Below are positions 54,301-64,000 of a stretch of 64,000 bases of DNA, in pieces. The position numbers and the translations under genes are program-made. Each line of letters opens with the position of its first letter. The stretch's first letter is position 1. Where the stretch lies: NCBI GenBank assembly GCA_051294375.1, contig JBJCIZ010000239.1:3824402-3888401 (forward strand), in the 5' to 3' direction. The notes under the pieces are model-generated. The model had not been told where the DNA came from. It ran no database searches and was given only the letters and a program-made list of their open reading frames with translations. Source of the DNA: Paraspadella gotoi (taxonomy: Eukaryota; Chaetognatha).

Positions 54301-56101
54301 ACGAAGGGTTAAAGAACCAAAAAAAAAAAAATATATATATACACGGAATACTAATTTTGAATTTTGATACTCATTTAAAATTGTTTTGTTTTACCTAATT
54401 CATTTCAAATTATGGTGATTTTTTATTTTTTGCATACAAATAAAGCCAATTTGTAATATTCAACTTTATTTTTTATAAAAATTTATCATGTAGTACTATA
54501 TGTAAGAAGCAAGTGGCTGTTTTTAATACAAAAACAAAACAACGAGAAATTGGAGAAGAAAAAAAGAAACAAAAAAAAGGAAAGAGAAAAAGAAAACAAG
54601 AAAAAAAAGGCTCAATCACACACTTTCCTACCCACATTCAAAATTTCAAGTTAATCGCCTCATCCATTCATGAGTAATTGGCTTTCAAAGTTAAGTGGGG
54701 GCGGACGGACAGACAGACTGACAGACAGACATCAATATTTCTGAATCATTTATCATAATTTGATATTCTGTCATGATCTGTCATGATCATGATTTTGGGG
54801 TGGGATCGACAGACCGACAAAGTGAATTATAGAGCCGGAATCTGCTGTAAGCTTTTAAATATATATAAATATTTATAAATGTTTTTTTGTATTTCAACGG
54901 AAACTACTTTCTGAACTGCTTTGCCACTAGGTCAGGCGAATTTCCAAACTTGCGAATCGAGAAAGAAAAAAAAAGTTTGCATTTTGAATACAGGAAAAAA
55001 AAATCATTGAATTATGAAATTTAAAATTAGTTTAAATTGTACAACATACTTATTGTTTTCTGTTTTACAAAAAGAAAAAAAAGTTTATTTACACTCGTAG
55101 CAAAAAAACTTAGCATCGAAGAGACGTTCCGAGCACTTTGAGAAAGATATTCTTTAATTATTGATAAATTATAGATAAATCCGACGATTGTTCCTTTTTT
55201 TTTTTTGCCAATTTATAGAAAAAGATCTTGCAAAACAGAACCCATGTCGCGCCGCATTAACCTCGACCCAGGAACAAGGAACTATCAGACACCAGAGTAA
55301 CTGGTGAACTATCAGCATTGACAGCTCAATTCCAATGCTGATAAGCTCGTGTTATTCCAGCGGATACCCTCGGGTTAACAATAAGGCACCGAAATGAGTC
55401 GAGGAAATGACAGCATCCAAGAGCCCCAGGTTCCCGGTGGCAGGATTACAGGAGGGCGCCGGACCTCCCGCCTGATAGTAAGGGCATTTAATGGATAACA
55501 AATTCTTTAAGAATATGATAAAGATCAAGTGATTGTAGGTTAAAAACAAAAAACCTATATTAGACATAATTATTACGTAATTTCATTATTATTATTATTA
55601 ACATTATTAAATTTTTATTACTACATTATTAAATGTTAAAATGTAAAGCCGAAAACAAAACAATTTGACGCAACAAAACGAAGATATTTTTATATCCCCG
55701 GCTCAAACTCGAAAAAAGATCAATACCCGACAAAGAACAAAGACCACAGGATAAACAAAACAAAAATAACTGAATATAACAGGGCCCTATTTTCCAAAAG
55801 CGCCCTTATTGAGCTTAAATTCATAATTCATAACAAAAGTATATTTACGGTTCGGATAAATATTATTTCAGTATTATATTTATTTTACAGTATGTCCTGA
55901 TCCAAATTGTACATTAAAAAGCTTATAGTTAATATTAAATTAACATCAGCCAAATTTGTCTTTTTTAATAATCAGATGCAAAGATCATAATAAAAAAATA
56001 ATCAATTGAACAAAAATAATAACGACAAAAACAACAACAACAACAACAATTCCCTACATTTACAACATCAGAAACGACAATGAAAAAAAAAATCATTCAA
56101 A
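54300..56101. other. Intergenic between convergent DOCK and ankyrin genes
   Basis: AT-rich. Contains repeat H (54620-54850), an unclassified GC-richer block at 55300-55490 ending 'ggcaggattacaggagggcg', a family T fragment starting near 55787 (ggccctattttccaaaagcg) and a (CAA)n run near 56030. No gene seen. Confidence 0.5.
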
Positions 56102-56301
56102 TTAACCATCTTCTTTCTTGCTACACTCGCATCGATTGTTAATCAGCAAATCCACTGGAGTGACTCCACTCGCGTCCCTTTTGTTCGGATTCGCTCCATT
56201 CGACAAGAGGAGCAGCACGCAGTCGAGCCTCGCGCCCTCTGACGCCGAGTGGAGCGGCGTCGCGCCGGCGGCGTCGCTCGCGTGAACGGAGGCGCCAAAG
56301 G
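56102..56301 (-). CDS. Ankyrin gene exon 6 (last)
   Basis: Acceptor 'ttttttcag', FGASVHASDAAGATPLHSAS through VTPVDLLINN, stop TAA at 56104-56102. Two ankyrin repeats. Confidence 0.82.
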
Positions 56302-57759
56302 CTGAAAAAAGTAGGGTGTTTAAAAAATTGAGGCGAGTATTAAATTTTTTTTTTTTCAATTGTTTTTGGCTTAATAACAGAAAGTATTAGTCGTCAAGCA
56401 CAAGAAAGTGTACCAACGCCGACGGAGAGCCCGAAGAGTCGAGGACGAATGCACGCGAAACGCCCATGCGGCTATAACATTCGTGTGTTCGCCTCTGCTG
56501 CTCTCGACGCGCCGTCCTTCGTCTCTCGCAGGCTCGTCTCTCTCCTCTCTCTCTCTTCTCTCTCTCTCGTTCTGCTCTGCTCTCTCTCCACAACCCTCTC
56601 TCAAATGAAGAATGGAGGCAGACGGCCGAAAAAGGCCGCAAAATTCCTCTTACCGGCGGCAAAGTGCAGAGGGCGTTTTCCTTCAGAGTTTTGCGCTTCG
56701 ATATTGGCGCCCAATTTTAGGAGGAAAACCACCATCTTGGGGTGGTCGTGCCTGATTTTTAGGGGCGGGGAAGGGGGTTTTATAAAGTTGGGCGGTTGGT
56801 GACAAAAGTTAAAAAGAGAAAAAATAAAAAAAAGAAATTGTTATAAGTAATATGCAGAAAACTTTTTTTTAAAAATCGTTATTATCGGTATAGTTTTTTA
56901 CATTTTTGAAAAATTGTATTTAAAAAAAAATTAGAAAAGTAAGTTATAAACTTCCTTGTATAAACTTCTTGCGAAAAGAAATTAAAATCCGGAAATAAAT
57001 CTTTAAAATTCTTATTTTAAAAATTTACCGAATGACTTCCCACCATTTAGCGAGCCGGTTTTTTGAAAAATTATAAATTTAAATTGTGTACACGATCAAT
57101 CCGTTTCCTGAGATGATACGCTATACAAAATACGATGATACAAAATTAAAAATTTTATTTTTAAATTTTATTGTTAGTTTCAATTTTATTTTTTTCTTTA
57201 CCGTAAACTATTTCAAACTTTGCTCCATCACTCACCACACGGCCAGATGCAGCGGAGTCTCTCCTCCATCCGTCCGATCGTTCAATTTCCCTCCGGCGTC
57301 GACCAACGACGCCATCGCGCGGCGCCGACCCCACAGCGCCGATTCGTGGGTCGGCGCGAGGCTGTATGTATGACATACATTGTATTTTGTGTGTGTGTTT
57401 GAAGGGGGGAGGGGTCAGTGGGTGTGATTAAGAATCTTAGGAAAGATATAAAGACTACCGTATTAATTCCTTTTCCCTCTTCATGCGAAATTGGTACAAC
57501 CAATATAAAAAATTTATCCATTCGTTTAATAAATAAGCTATCTTGTCCCTGAATTTGGACAGGCTTCGGTGGTTTGAGGCCTCGGTCACTCTTGCAAGAT
57601 TTTGGGCACCACAGGTCCCCGTAGCAGGTCCCTCATTATATATCGTGATGTTTTTTAGAATCAATATATATTTTTATTGAGATTTTATTCGAAATAAAAA
57701 AAAGTCATTAAAACAATAAACTATTATCTACTATCCGTAACTTCCCTAACCTCTCAGGA

Positions 57760-57797
<38 letters not shown>

Positions 57798-58532
57798 GAA
57801 GAGAAGAGAGAGAGAGAGAGAGAGAGACTGACCCCATGCGCGCTGCGACGGCGCGGGTCGGCGCCTCGACGAAGGAGCAGCTCTGCAGCCTGAAGATCAA
57901 AAGAGAACAAAAGGAGATTGAACGACGACGACGATAACGACGACGACGACAACGACAAAAACCGCTACAATCTAAACAAAAACAACAAAAACAATAAACA
58001 ATCAAAACCAAAACAACCAAAATAACCAAAACAACAAACAAAAACCGGCAAAACAACAGCAACAAAAAAATAACCTCAATCAAAATCATCAAAAGTAACA
58101 ATAACAAAAAGAATCATAACAAAAACAACAGACAAAAACAAACCCAACCAAAACAACAAAAACATCTAAAACAACAATAACAAAAACAATCAAAACAAAA
58201 ACAAAAACCACAACAACAACAGCAACAACTTCCGATATACCTGGCGCCTTCCCTTCTCCACGGCGACGTGCAGCGCCGATCTTCCCAAAAAAGCGCCGGT
58301 GATGTTGACGAGACTCGGGTCTGCATTCAGTTGGCGCCGCATCTTGGAATGGCAAAGGATGACTAGTGTTTTTTATATATTTTTATTGTTTATTCTCATT
58401 TTAATTTCTCTCGCCTCATCTGTTTGTGTGTGTCTCTCTCTCTCTCTCTCTCATCTCTCTTTTTTTTTCCTTTTTGTGTGTCTGTCTTTATGTCTGTCTG
58501 TCTTTCTGTCTCTGTATATTTGTCTCTCTCTC

Positions 58533-58571
<39 letters not shown>

Positions 58572-58780
58572 CTCTCTCTCTCTCTCTTTTTTTTCTTTTT
58601 GTGTGTTCTTCTTTATGTTTGTCTGTCTTTCTGTCACTGTATATGTCTCTCTCTCTCTTCTCTCTCTCTCTCTCTCTCTCATCTGCTCTATCTCTCTCTC
58701 TCTCTCTTTTTTTTCCTTTTTGTGTGTCTGTCTTTATGTCTGTCTGTCTTTCTGTCTCTGTATATGTCTCTCTCTCTCTA

Positions 58781-58812
<32 letters not shown>

Positions 58813-58877
58813 TCGTTTTTTTTCCTATTTTTGTGTGTCTGTCTTTATGTCTGTCTGTCTTTCTGTCTCTGTATATG

Positions 58878-58926
<49 letters not shown>

Positions 58927-59008
58927 CTCTCTTCTATCTCTCTTTCTCTCTGCTTCTTTTTTTTCTTTTGTGTGTCTCTCTTTATGTTTGTCTGTCTTTC
59001 TGTCTCTG

Positions 59009-59085
<77 letters not shown>

Positions 59086-59224
59086 CCTCCGCCAAAGTTC
59101 CTTCCGCGACAATTTTCAAAAACGGATGTTGCGATGGAAAATTCCCGCCGGCGACGACGACGACGACGACGAAGACGACGGCGAAGCATCGATTCGTTAA
59201 TCTAAATTTCGTTGTTGTTGTCAT
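56102..59224 (-). CDS. Ankyrin-repeat protein, six exons
   Basis: Small ankyrin-repeat protein of about 240 residues, presumably a protein-interaction scaffold; no other domain is visible. Exons on the minus strand: 59224-59087, 58342-58241, 57889-57833, 57361-57236, 56751-56654, 56301-56102. Phases match at every junction except exon 3 to 4, where one G too many (cat-gggg) or a GG donor is implied. Repeat landmarks in order: FLKIVAEGTLAE; SALHVAVEKGRRQ; AAELLLRRGADPRRR; ETPLHLAVW; HDHPKMVVFLLKLGANIEAQ; KRPLHFAAAFGASVHASD; ATPLHSASEGARLDCVLLLL; SNGANPNKRDASGVTPVDLL. The protein ends NNRCECSKKEDG. Convergent with DOCK. I cannot assign a named family; the repeats are the only evidence. Confidence 0.78.
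56520..56600 (+). repeat. (CT)n tract in ankyrin intron 5
   Basis: Pyrimidine-rich run within a GC-richer stretch (56400-56640) that shows open but unrecognisable frames. Confidence 0.7.
56654..56751 (-). CDS. Ankyrin gene exon 5
   Basis: HDHPKMVVFLLKLGANIEAQ, then RPLHFAA before |gtaaga. 98 nt = 1+96+1, consistent with both neighbours. Confidence 0.82.
57236..57361 (-). CDS. Ankyrin gene exon 4
   Basis: LAPTHESALWGRRRAMASLV, then GETPLHLAV and |gtgagt; 126 nt = 1+123+2. Confidence 0.8.
57483..57660 (+). repeat. Dispersed repeat A copy
   Basis: 'aaattggtacaaccaatata' through 'gtccctgaatttggacaggc'; truncated after 'gcaggtccct'. Confidence 0.6.
57760..57828 (+). repeat. (GA)n tract
   Basis: Purine run against the 3' edge of ankyrin exon 3. 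Confidence 0.9.
57833..57889 (-). CDS. Ankyrin gene exon 3
   Basis: 19 codons, AAELLLRRGADPRRRSAHG, acceptor 'atcttcag'. Donor phase does not fit exon 4 by one base. Confidence 0.72.
57900..58230 (+). repeat. (CAA)n / (GACGAC)n low-complexity tract
   Basis: Ankyrin intron 2. Runs of caacaa, aaaaca and gacgac; the opposite strand shows valine-rich spurious frames. Confidence 0.8.
58241..58342 (-). CDS. Ankyrin gene exon 2
   Basis: MRRQLNADPSLVNITGAFLG then RSALHVAVEKGRRQ before |gtatat; 34 codons, phase 0. The leading Met follows an acceptor (ccaag|atg) and is probably internal. Confidence 0.78.
58430..59085 (+). repeat. Compound minisatellite, ~5 units of 110-150 bp
   Basis: Each unit is (CT)n, then t-run, 'ctttttgtgtgtctgtcttt', 'atgtctgtctgtctttctgt' and 'ctctgtatatgtctctctc'. 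All three forward frames stay open for 250+ codons because the repeat lacks stops; not coding. Confidence 0.9.
59087..59224 (-). CDS. Ankyrin gene exon 1
   Basis: Starts MTTTTKFRLTNRC, passes a Val run from a GTC repeat, and ends HPFLKIVAEGTLAE before |gtagga. That ending joins exon 2 as a typical first ankyrin helix pair. Start codon tentative. Confidence 0.6.
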
Positions 59225-59251
59225 CGTTGTTGTCGTCGTTGAAAAAAAATA

Positions 59252-59796
59252 GGCCTTATTTTCCCAAAACGCCCCATTTTATCTTAAATTCGGAATTAAG
59301 TAAATTTTTTTTTAAAATTAAGTTACAGGTTATGGTTAGAAATTAGGGAAACGGGTTATGGTTTGAGATTAATTTATGGTTTGGGATTAGAGTAAGAGAT
59401 TAATATTAAGGATCTGCTTTTTTTTTGAAAAGCATTACTTTTATTTTTACTTCTCATGTCATTTATTCCTTATAGTTTAAAAGATTTCTTTATTAGTGGA
59501 AAAGACAAAAATTTTTTCTTCTTTTTTTTTATAGAATAATTCACTAAGATTTTTTTAAAAACAAAAGGTGGCGCGAGTAGTCGCTTAGATTTGATTTTTA
59601 ACAAAAAATCAACAAACTATAGGCAAGTTATAAGCGTTTTTAACGTAAGTGGGACAGACCGGGGGACAGACATACCGATGGACCGATGGACCAATTGACC
59701 GACGAACCGACTGACCAAAAAAGTTAGTTGCTCCACGAATACTTGCGGCGTAACTAAAAAAACCAAATGGGGCGCTTTCGGAAAAGAGAGCCTGAT
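59252..59796. repeat. Family T element with nested repeat G
   Basis: Left end 'aggccttattttcccaaaac' and right end 'gggcgctttcggaaaagaga' plus gcct are inverted counterparts. The interior TTAGGG-like text stops near 59410 and is replaced until ~59760 by repeat G (gtgggacagaccg; 'ttgcggcgtaact'). Confidence 0.65.
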
Positions 59797-59799
59797 AGT

Positions 59800-59927
59800 T
59801 TGGTAGCTGGGAATGATATACGCAATAAAAAGTTTGTGGACTTTTTGAATCCTTTGGCAAAAATTGAAGAAAATCTAAATTCTTTTAATTCGTGAGATGT
59901 CATCGTAATGTTTTCGTCGTTTTTGTT

Positions 59928-59964
<37 letters not shown>

Positions 59965-60068
59965 GATTCATCACCATCAACGTTATGGTCTTCATCATCA
60001 TCATTGTCATCATCATTATCTTCAACTCTTTTATCGTCATCGATGTTATTGTCATCATCATCATCACC

Positions 60069-60102
<34 letters not shown>

Positions 60103-60440
60103 GATAAAATAATAATAATAAATAATTAAAAATATAAATAAATAAAAATAATAATTAATAGAAAAATATAAATATAAAAGTAAAAAAATATAAGAATAAT
60201 AATAATATAAAGTTAAATAAGAAATTAAAATAAATAAAAATAATAATATTATTATAATATAAAATAAATAATAAAATATAATAATATAAGTTAAATACTC
60301 ATAAGATAAAATAAAAAATAATATAAAAAAATTTATAATAACTAATAATAAAATAATAATAAATTAAAATAATAAAATAAATAATATTATAATACAAATA
60401 AATAAAATAATAAAAATAAATAATAATAAGTACAAACTAA
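59800..60440 (+). repeat. (ATC)n and (TAA)n arrays
   Basis: (atc)n at 59925-60075, then 350 bases of degenerate taa/aat units. No gene. Confidence 0.9.
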
Positions 60441-60639
60441 TCACGACTTATCAATTCAAAATATTCTTTCTAAGAACGTTATTTGCACAATTTCAGATTT
60501 CTTCCTTAAATTTCGTTCAATTTTACTTATGTTTCAAAAAACTAAAGATGTTCTCGAGTATCTTTCTTTCTAAATTAAACAGTTACATCTCGGTTTCTAT
60601 TATAAACATTAAATCACGGATTTTTTCAATTGAGTTTGA

Positions 60640-61100
60640 TCTAATTTTTTCCTCCTCTCTCACTCTCTCTCTTCTCATCTCTCTCTCTCTCTCTATCCTC
60701 TTCCTAATTCTCTAAGTTTCTTCTCCCTCTCTCTCCCTTGTTTAATTCTCTCTCTCTCCTCCCCTTTCTCCTCATTCTCTCTCTCTCCTCTCTCTCTCTC
60801 TCTTCTCTCTTTTCTCTCTCTCTCTCTCTCTCCTCTATCCTTTAATTCTTTTCTTCTTTTCCCATTCTCTTCTCCCTCTTCTCCTCTTCCCCCTCTCTCA
60901 TTTCTCTCTTTTCTTCTGCAATCTACCTCCTACTATTTAACTATCTAACTAACTCGCCTTCTATATTTCAACTTTCCTCTCCCTCTCCCTCTCTCCCCTC
61001 TCTCCTCTCTCTCTTCTCTCTCTCTCATCTCCCTTCCTCCGTTTCGCCCTTCGTTAACAACCATAAATAACTCACCAAAAAAAAAAAAAAAAAAAAAAGA
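60640..61100 (+). repeat. Degenerate (CT)n block and poly-A
   Basis: Pyrimidine-rich (ctctctc, cttctcc) to 61040, then a 20-base poly-A near 61080-61098. No gene. Confidence 0.85.
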
Positions 61101-61119
61101 ATCAAAATGAAAACAATAC

Positions 61120-61550
61120 GGCAGGGTGATTAGTACGTCGTCCTTCCGATAGGTGGCTGCATTTTTACTTTTACTCTCTTTTGTTTGATTTCGAGAAAGA
61201 AAGATTCACGATCTGAGTTTATGAGGTCGGTCGGTCAGTCTGTCGGTCGGTCACACGGGGGTTCTCTCTCTGACTTAGCTTTAAAAATAGAAGATTACTA
61301 TAAATGAAGAAGCCAATAGTTCTTTTCTTATATTCTCATATCGGAAGATGTGGAATGACGTCAATATTGTAAATTCTAAGTATCGTTTTAATTGGACCTC
61401 TCTTATCGTGGAGAAAACTCAAAAGAATCATAAAAATTTCTCCCTTCTTTTTCAACATGTTTGCCTTTTATTATTTTCGCCATTTTTGACTGCCGCTTAC
61501 GAATTTATGAATCCGGTGGCTAATTTTTTCTCTTAAAGTAACAGGAACAA
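61120..61550. repeat. Repeat H relative and flanking AT-rich DNA
   Basis: 'ggtcggtcggtcagtctgtc' core and a 'gacttagctttaaa' edge resemble 43745-43965. 'gaagatgtggaatgacgtca' recurs inverted near 61845-61870, suggesting an inverted pair around the AATC array. Confidence 0.45.
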
Positions 61551-61554
61551 TCAC

Positions 61555-61566
61555 TCAATCAATTAC

Positions 61567-61615
<49 letters not shown>

Positions 61616-61690
61616 CAATCATTCAATCATTCAATCAATCAATAAATCAATAATTAATCAATCAATCAATCAATCAATAAATAAATCGTG
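61555..61690 (+). repeat. (AATC)n microsatellite
   Basis: About 30 aatc/attc/aata units. Confidence 0.95.
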
Positions 61691-63320
61691 TTTGTAAATT
61701 TAAGTTTGTAAACTTTCCTGTTTATTTTTATTTCTATAGTAAAAAAATTGGTTTCAAGATTCTTCAAAAGGGGTGGAATTTTGATGGGTTTGCTACAATT
61801 ACTCAGGTCAGGTCTGATTAAAGCTAAATTTGAGATTTACAATATTGACGTCATTTCACTTCTTCCGATGTAAAAATTTAATAAGGAAAACCGCTGGCTT
61901 CTTTTGATAAAGCATCCATAATGGAAATTTTAAAATTCAAAATATTCAATTTAAAATTCAAAATATTCAGGAATCAAGAGAGAATTTTTGATAGAATAAT
62001 GTCAACAGCCACAACGGTGGCTTTCCAATGAGAAGAAATGAAGACATAAATAAAGACATACCCCTTGGTCAAGAGATGGCAAGGTGAGATGACGTCAGAG
62101 GTCGAACTTTAGAAAATGTTGGTAAATGTCAAAAAATGGGAGATCGGGAAATTAGGGGTGGATAATGGATCAAAGTGAAAGAAAGAGTTTGAAAAGATAA
62201 TGTCTAACATACCCTGTTCAAAGTCAGGGACATAATTGCTTTTTTTTTTTGGAACGAATGGATAATTTTTAATATGGTTGTACCCATTTAAAAGCAAGGG
62301 AAGCCAGGTATACTGGGAGTTAAAAAGCTAAACTTGAGTGAGTCTTTATTCCAGGGTCTTGTGACGTTATTTACTTGCTATAAAATGACAGTAACGGTAA
62401 AAAAAAAAGATTTAAAGTTGAGGAGTGACTGATTTCCCACGAAGATGAACTTTGCCTATAATCATTTTCTGCTATTGACTGGAGAGAAATGTTCGTCTCG
62501 AATCTCGACCCTAAAAAAATGCCCTTTCAAACAGGCTCTGAAAGAAATGTCAAATATCGATGTATTATCGATTATCACCTATGCAGTGGATTGTATTTTT
62601 AGCAGTAGCTACCAGTAAATATGCTACACTCATTTTGTTTTCCCATAGACAGAGTGGTGGGCTGACGTATAAACTATCAGAGAGAATAATTTAATTACAA
62701 ATGGAATGAGAGATGATTCGATTGACAAGCAGATGGACTGTTAGATTAATTGAATGATAGACAGACAGTGAGCAATGAACTGATTGACTGTCAAACAGAT
62801 CAATGTAATATCAAACAGATCTATAGTGGGGCATTAAAGGACATTTACTCTGCCTATACACTTTAATTATTCAGTTGTGTCCCAGTAACTCAAGAACATA
62901 AGTCAAAACTAAAAGGTACTAGAATCATTTTAAGAAAGAAAGTGTAAAGATGGCCGTAAACCCCTTTGAGACATGGTAAACCCTCAAGCCTGTTTTCAAG
63001 CCCAGGAAAAGTATAATGTAATGACAGATAGACAGTCAGAACAACGTATTGTCACATGGACTGTCAAAAAAACTATCAAAAAACTGTCATAAAATTTATC
63101 TTCATCATTTTCTATTATATTTATTGTATAGTAACCTTTTGCTTTCTTCAGTTTGCAGAGATCAAAGTAAAAATGTCAAAAGTTCTAAAATTGTTGTGTA
63201 ATGGCAGTTGGTTTTAAAAACTTGCAATTGAAATATTTTTAATAGATTAAATAGCATTCTTGAAATAAATTGTTTACAACCAAGTTTTGTCAAATGGCCT
63301 GGTTTGTTTTCTTGTTTTAA
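61690..63320. other. AT-rich intergenic DNA with repeat fragments
   Basis: Reversed repeat A fragment at 62150-62345 and a SINE 3' fragment at 62935-63015 ('gatggccgtaaacccctttg', 'caagcctgttttcaagccca'). Otherwise AT-rich with no coding evidence. Confidence 0.5.
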
Positions 63321-63322
63321 CT

Positions 63323-64000
63323 CTACAAATACAGCAGCAAGATTAATGAAGGCAAAATAAAGAATACTAAACATGACATATTTGAAAAGTCTGTGATATT
63401 TTTATGAATCCACAATTTGTAATTAAAACTTTTATAAAGGAATTCATAGTCTGTACGAGTATATAAGTTTAACTCGGAACAAAATTTGAAGGAATGAACA
63501 AAATTATGTGGTACTGTCGAACAACACTCGAAAAAAAAGCTAAGTTCCTCAAAAATTTTTTCAATATATTGAGAAGTATCCAAAGTGACCCAAAGAGCGC
63601 TTTTCTGTTGTTTTGACTTTGTTATTTCTTTTCCGTAATATTTCAATGATACATAAACGGTCGTGTAGAAAAGAAAGAAAAGTAAAATGAAAAGAAACTT
63701 TTTAAAAATGTTTCTTTTTCGTCCTTTGATTTCGATAGAAAATATTAAAGCGAAAAAGGGAAAGAATGAAAGAGAAAAGAAAAAGAAAAAGTTTTCATTG
63801 AGAACGAAGAAAGAGTAAAAGGCGAACCAAGTATTCACCAAAGTGAACGAGGCGATTTGGCCTTGATAAGAGCCATTGGGGTAACAAGCACTAAAAATGT
63901 CCTTGTATTTGTCCACATTGACGTTAAGAATCGAAGAAAACACAATAAATGGGAGAAATAAAGAAAAAACTGTTGACAAAATGATCGAAATGCGACGAAT
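63323..64000 (-). CDS. Multi-pass membrane protein, 3' part (runs off window)
   Basis: An open frame of about 225 codons enters from the right edge and stops at TAG (63325-63323). It shows five hydrophobic segments: VFSLFLPFIVFSSIL, FTLVNTWFAFYSFFVL, FFFFFSLSFFPFFALIFSI, FLFILLFFLFYTTVYV and a final CLVFFILPSLILLLYL. Between TM2/3 and TM4 lies a basic loop (EIKGRKRNIFKK), and before the last segment a long Cys-containing loop with NIT and NMS glycosylation sites. The layout is reminiscent of the C-terminal half of a seven-helix receptor, possibly Frizzled-like, but I see no diagnostic motif and would not name it. Codon use is AT-rich, unlike the GC-rich exons of the other genes. Confidence 0.5.
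   Translation of the reverse strand: MRRISIILSTVFSLFLPFIVFSSILNVNVDKYKDIFSACYPNGSYQGQIASFTLVNTWFAFYSFFVLNENFFFFFSLSFFPFFALIFSIEIKGRKRNIFKKFLFILLFFLFYTTVYVSLKYYGKEITKSKQQKSALWVTLDTSQYIEKIFEELSFFFECCSTVPHNFVHSFKFCSELNLYTRTDYEFLYKSFNYKLWIHKNITDFSNMSCLVFFILPSLILLLYL

Noticed and set aside
55352-55567. 71-codon minus ORF
   Set aside because: No homology or splice context; it overlaps a GC-rich block that looks like repeat debris.
58299-59252. 317-codon plus-strand ORF and two other 250+ codon frames
   Set aside because: All forward frames are open because of the CT/TGTC minisatellite; the real coding signal is on the minus strand at the edges.
59892-60107. Ile-rich 71-codon ORF
   Set aside because: Translation of an (ATC)n array.

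Overview
The window is eukaryotic genomic DNA. It has GC-rich, spliced exons in AT-rich, heavily microsatellite-loaded introns and intergenic DNA. The gene content (an ARL4-type small GTPase, a DOCK6/7/8-class Rho-GEF, a Ly6/uPAR-like protein, an ankyrin-repeat protein) and the degenerate TTAGGG-like repeats point to a non-vertebrate metazoan. I cannot place it more closely.

Layout. 1-2.7 kb is a fold-back (inverted) segment of repeats. 2.7-6 kb is AT-rich intergenic DNA holding a hammerhead-ribozyme-like motif and a (GACA)-rich dispersed repeat. 6.07-16.96 kb (+) is an ARL4-like GTPase in five exons; exons 1-4 appear twice. 18.2-26.6 kb carries a Ly6/uPAR-like gene on the minus strand, also present twice in tandem. 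26.64-54.07 kb (+) is a DOCK gene that I reconstruct as 28 visible exons, nearly all with matching intron phases, from a Ser-rich N-terminus through DHR-1 and DHR-2 to a Pro-rich tail. 56.1-59.2 kb (-) is a six-exon ankyrin-repeat gene convergent with DOCK. 59.8-63.3 kb is simple-sequence DNA and repeats. The right edge holds the 3' part of an AT-rich multi-pass membrane-protein gene (-) that runs off the window.

Assembly quality dominates interpretation. Four runs of exactly 25 N (1685, 11319, 22450, 35428) sit at or inside direct or inverted duplications. One copy of each is intact and the other is full of single-base indels, as expected of over-extended long-read gap filling. About 16 kb of the 64 kb may be redundant. 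At least one DOCK exon between 35.0 and 41.6 kb seems lost, and two genes carry single-base frameshifts that are probably sequence errors.

The most interesting signals that assembly trouble does not explain are: (1) a complete type-I hammerhead core with 2-bp helix III at 4417-4462; (2) a family of short inverted-repeat elements with telomere-like interiors, several starting a few bases inside introns next to the 5' splice site, reminiscent of introner-like elements; (3) a 593-bp palindromic MITE with an 8-bp target duplication in a DOCK intron; (4) two phase-0 DOCK exons encoding the same conserved segment, a possible mutually exclusive pair; (5) a 32-bp tandem repeat that multiplies a 5' splice site.
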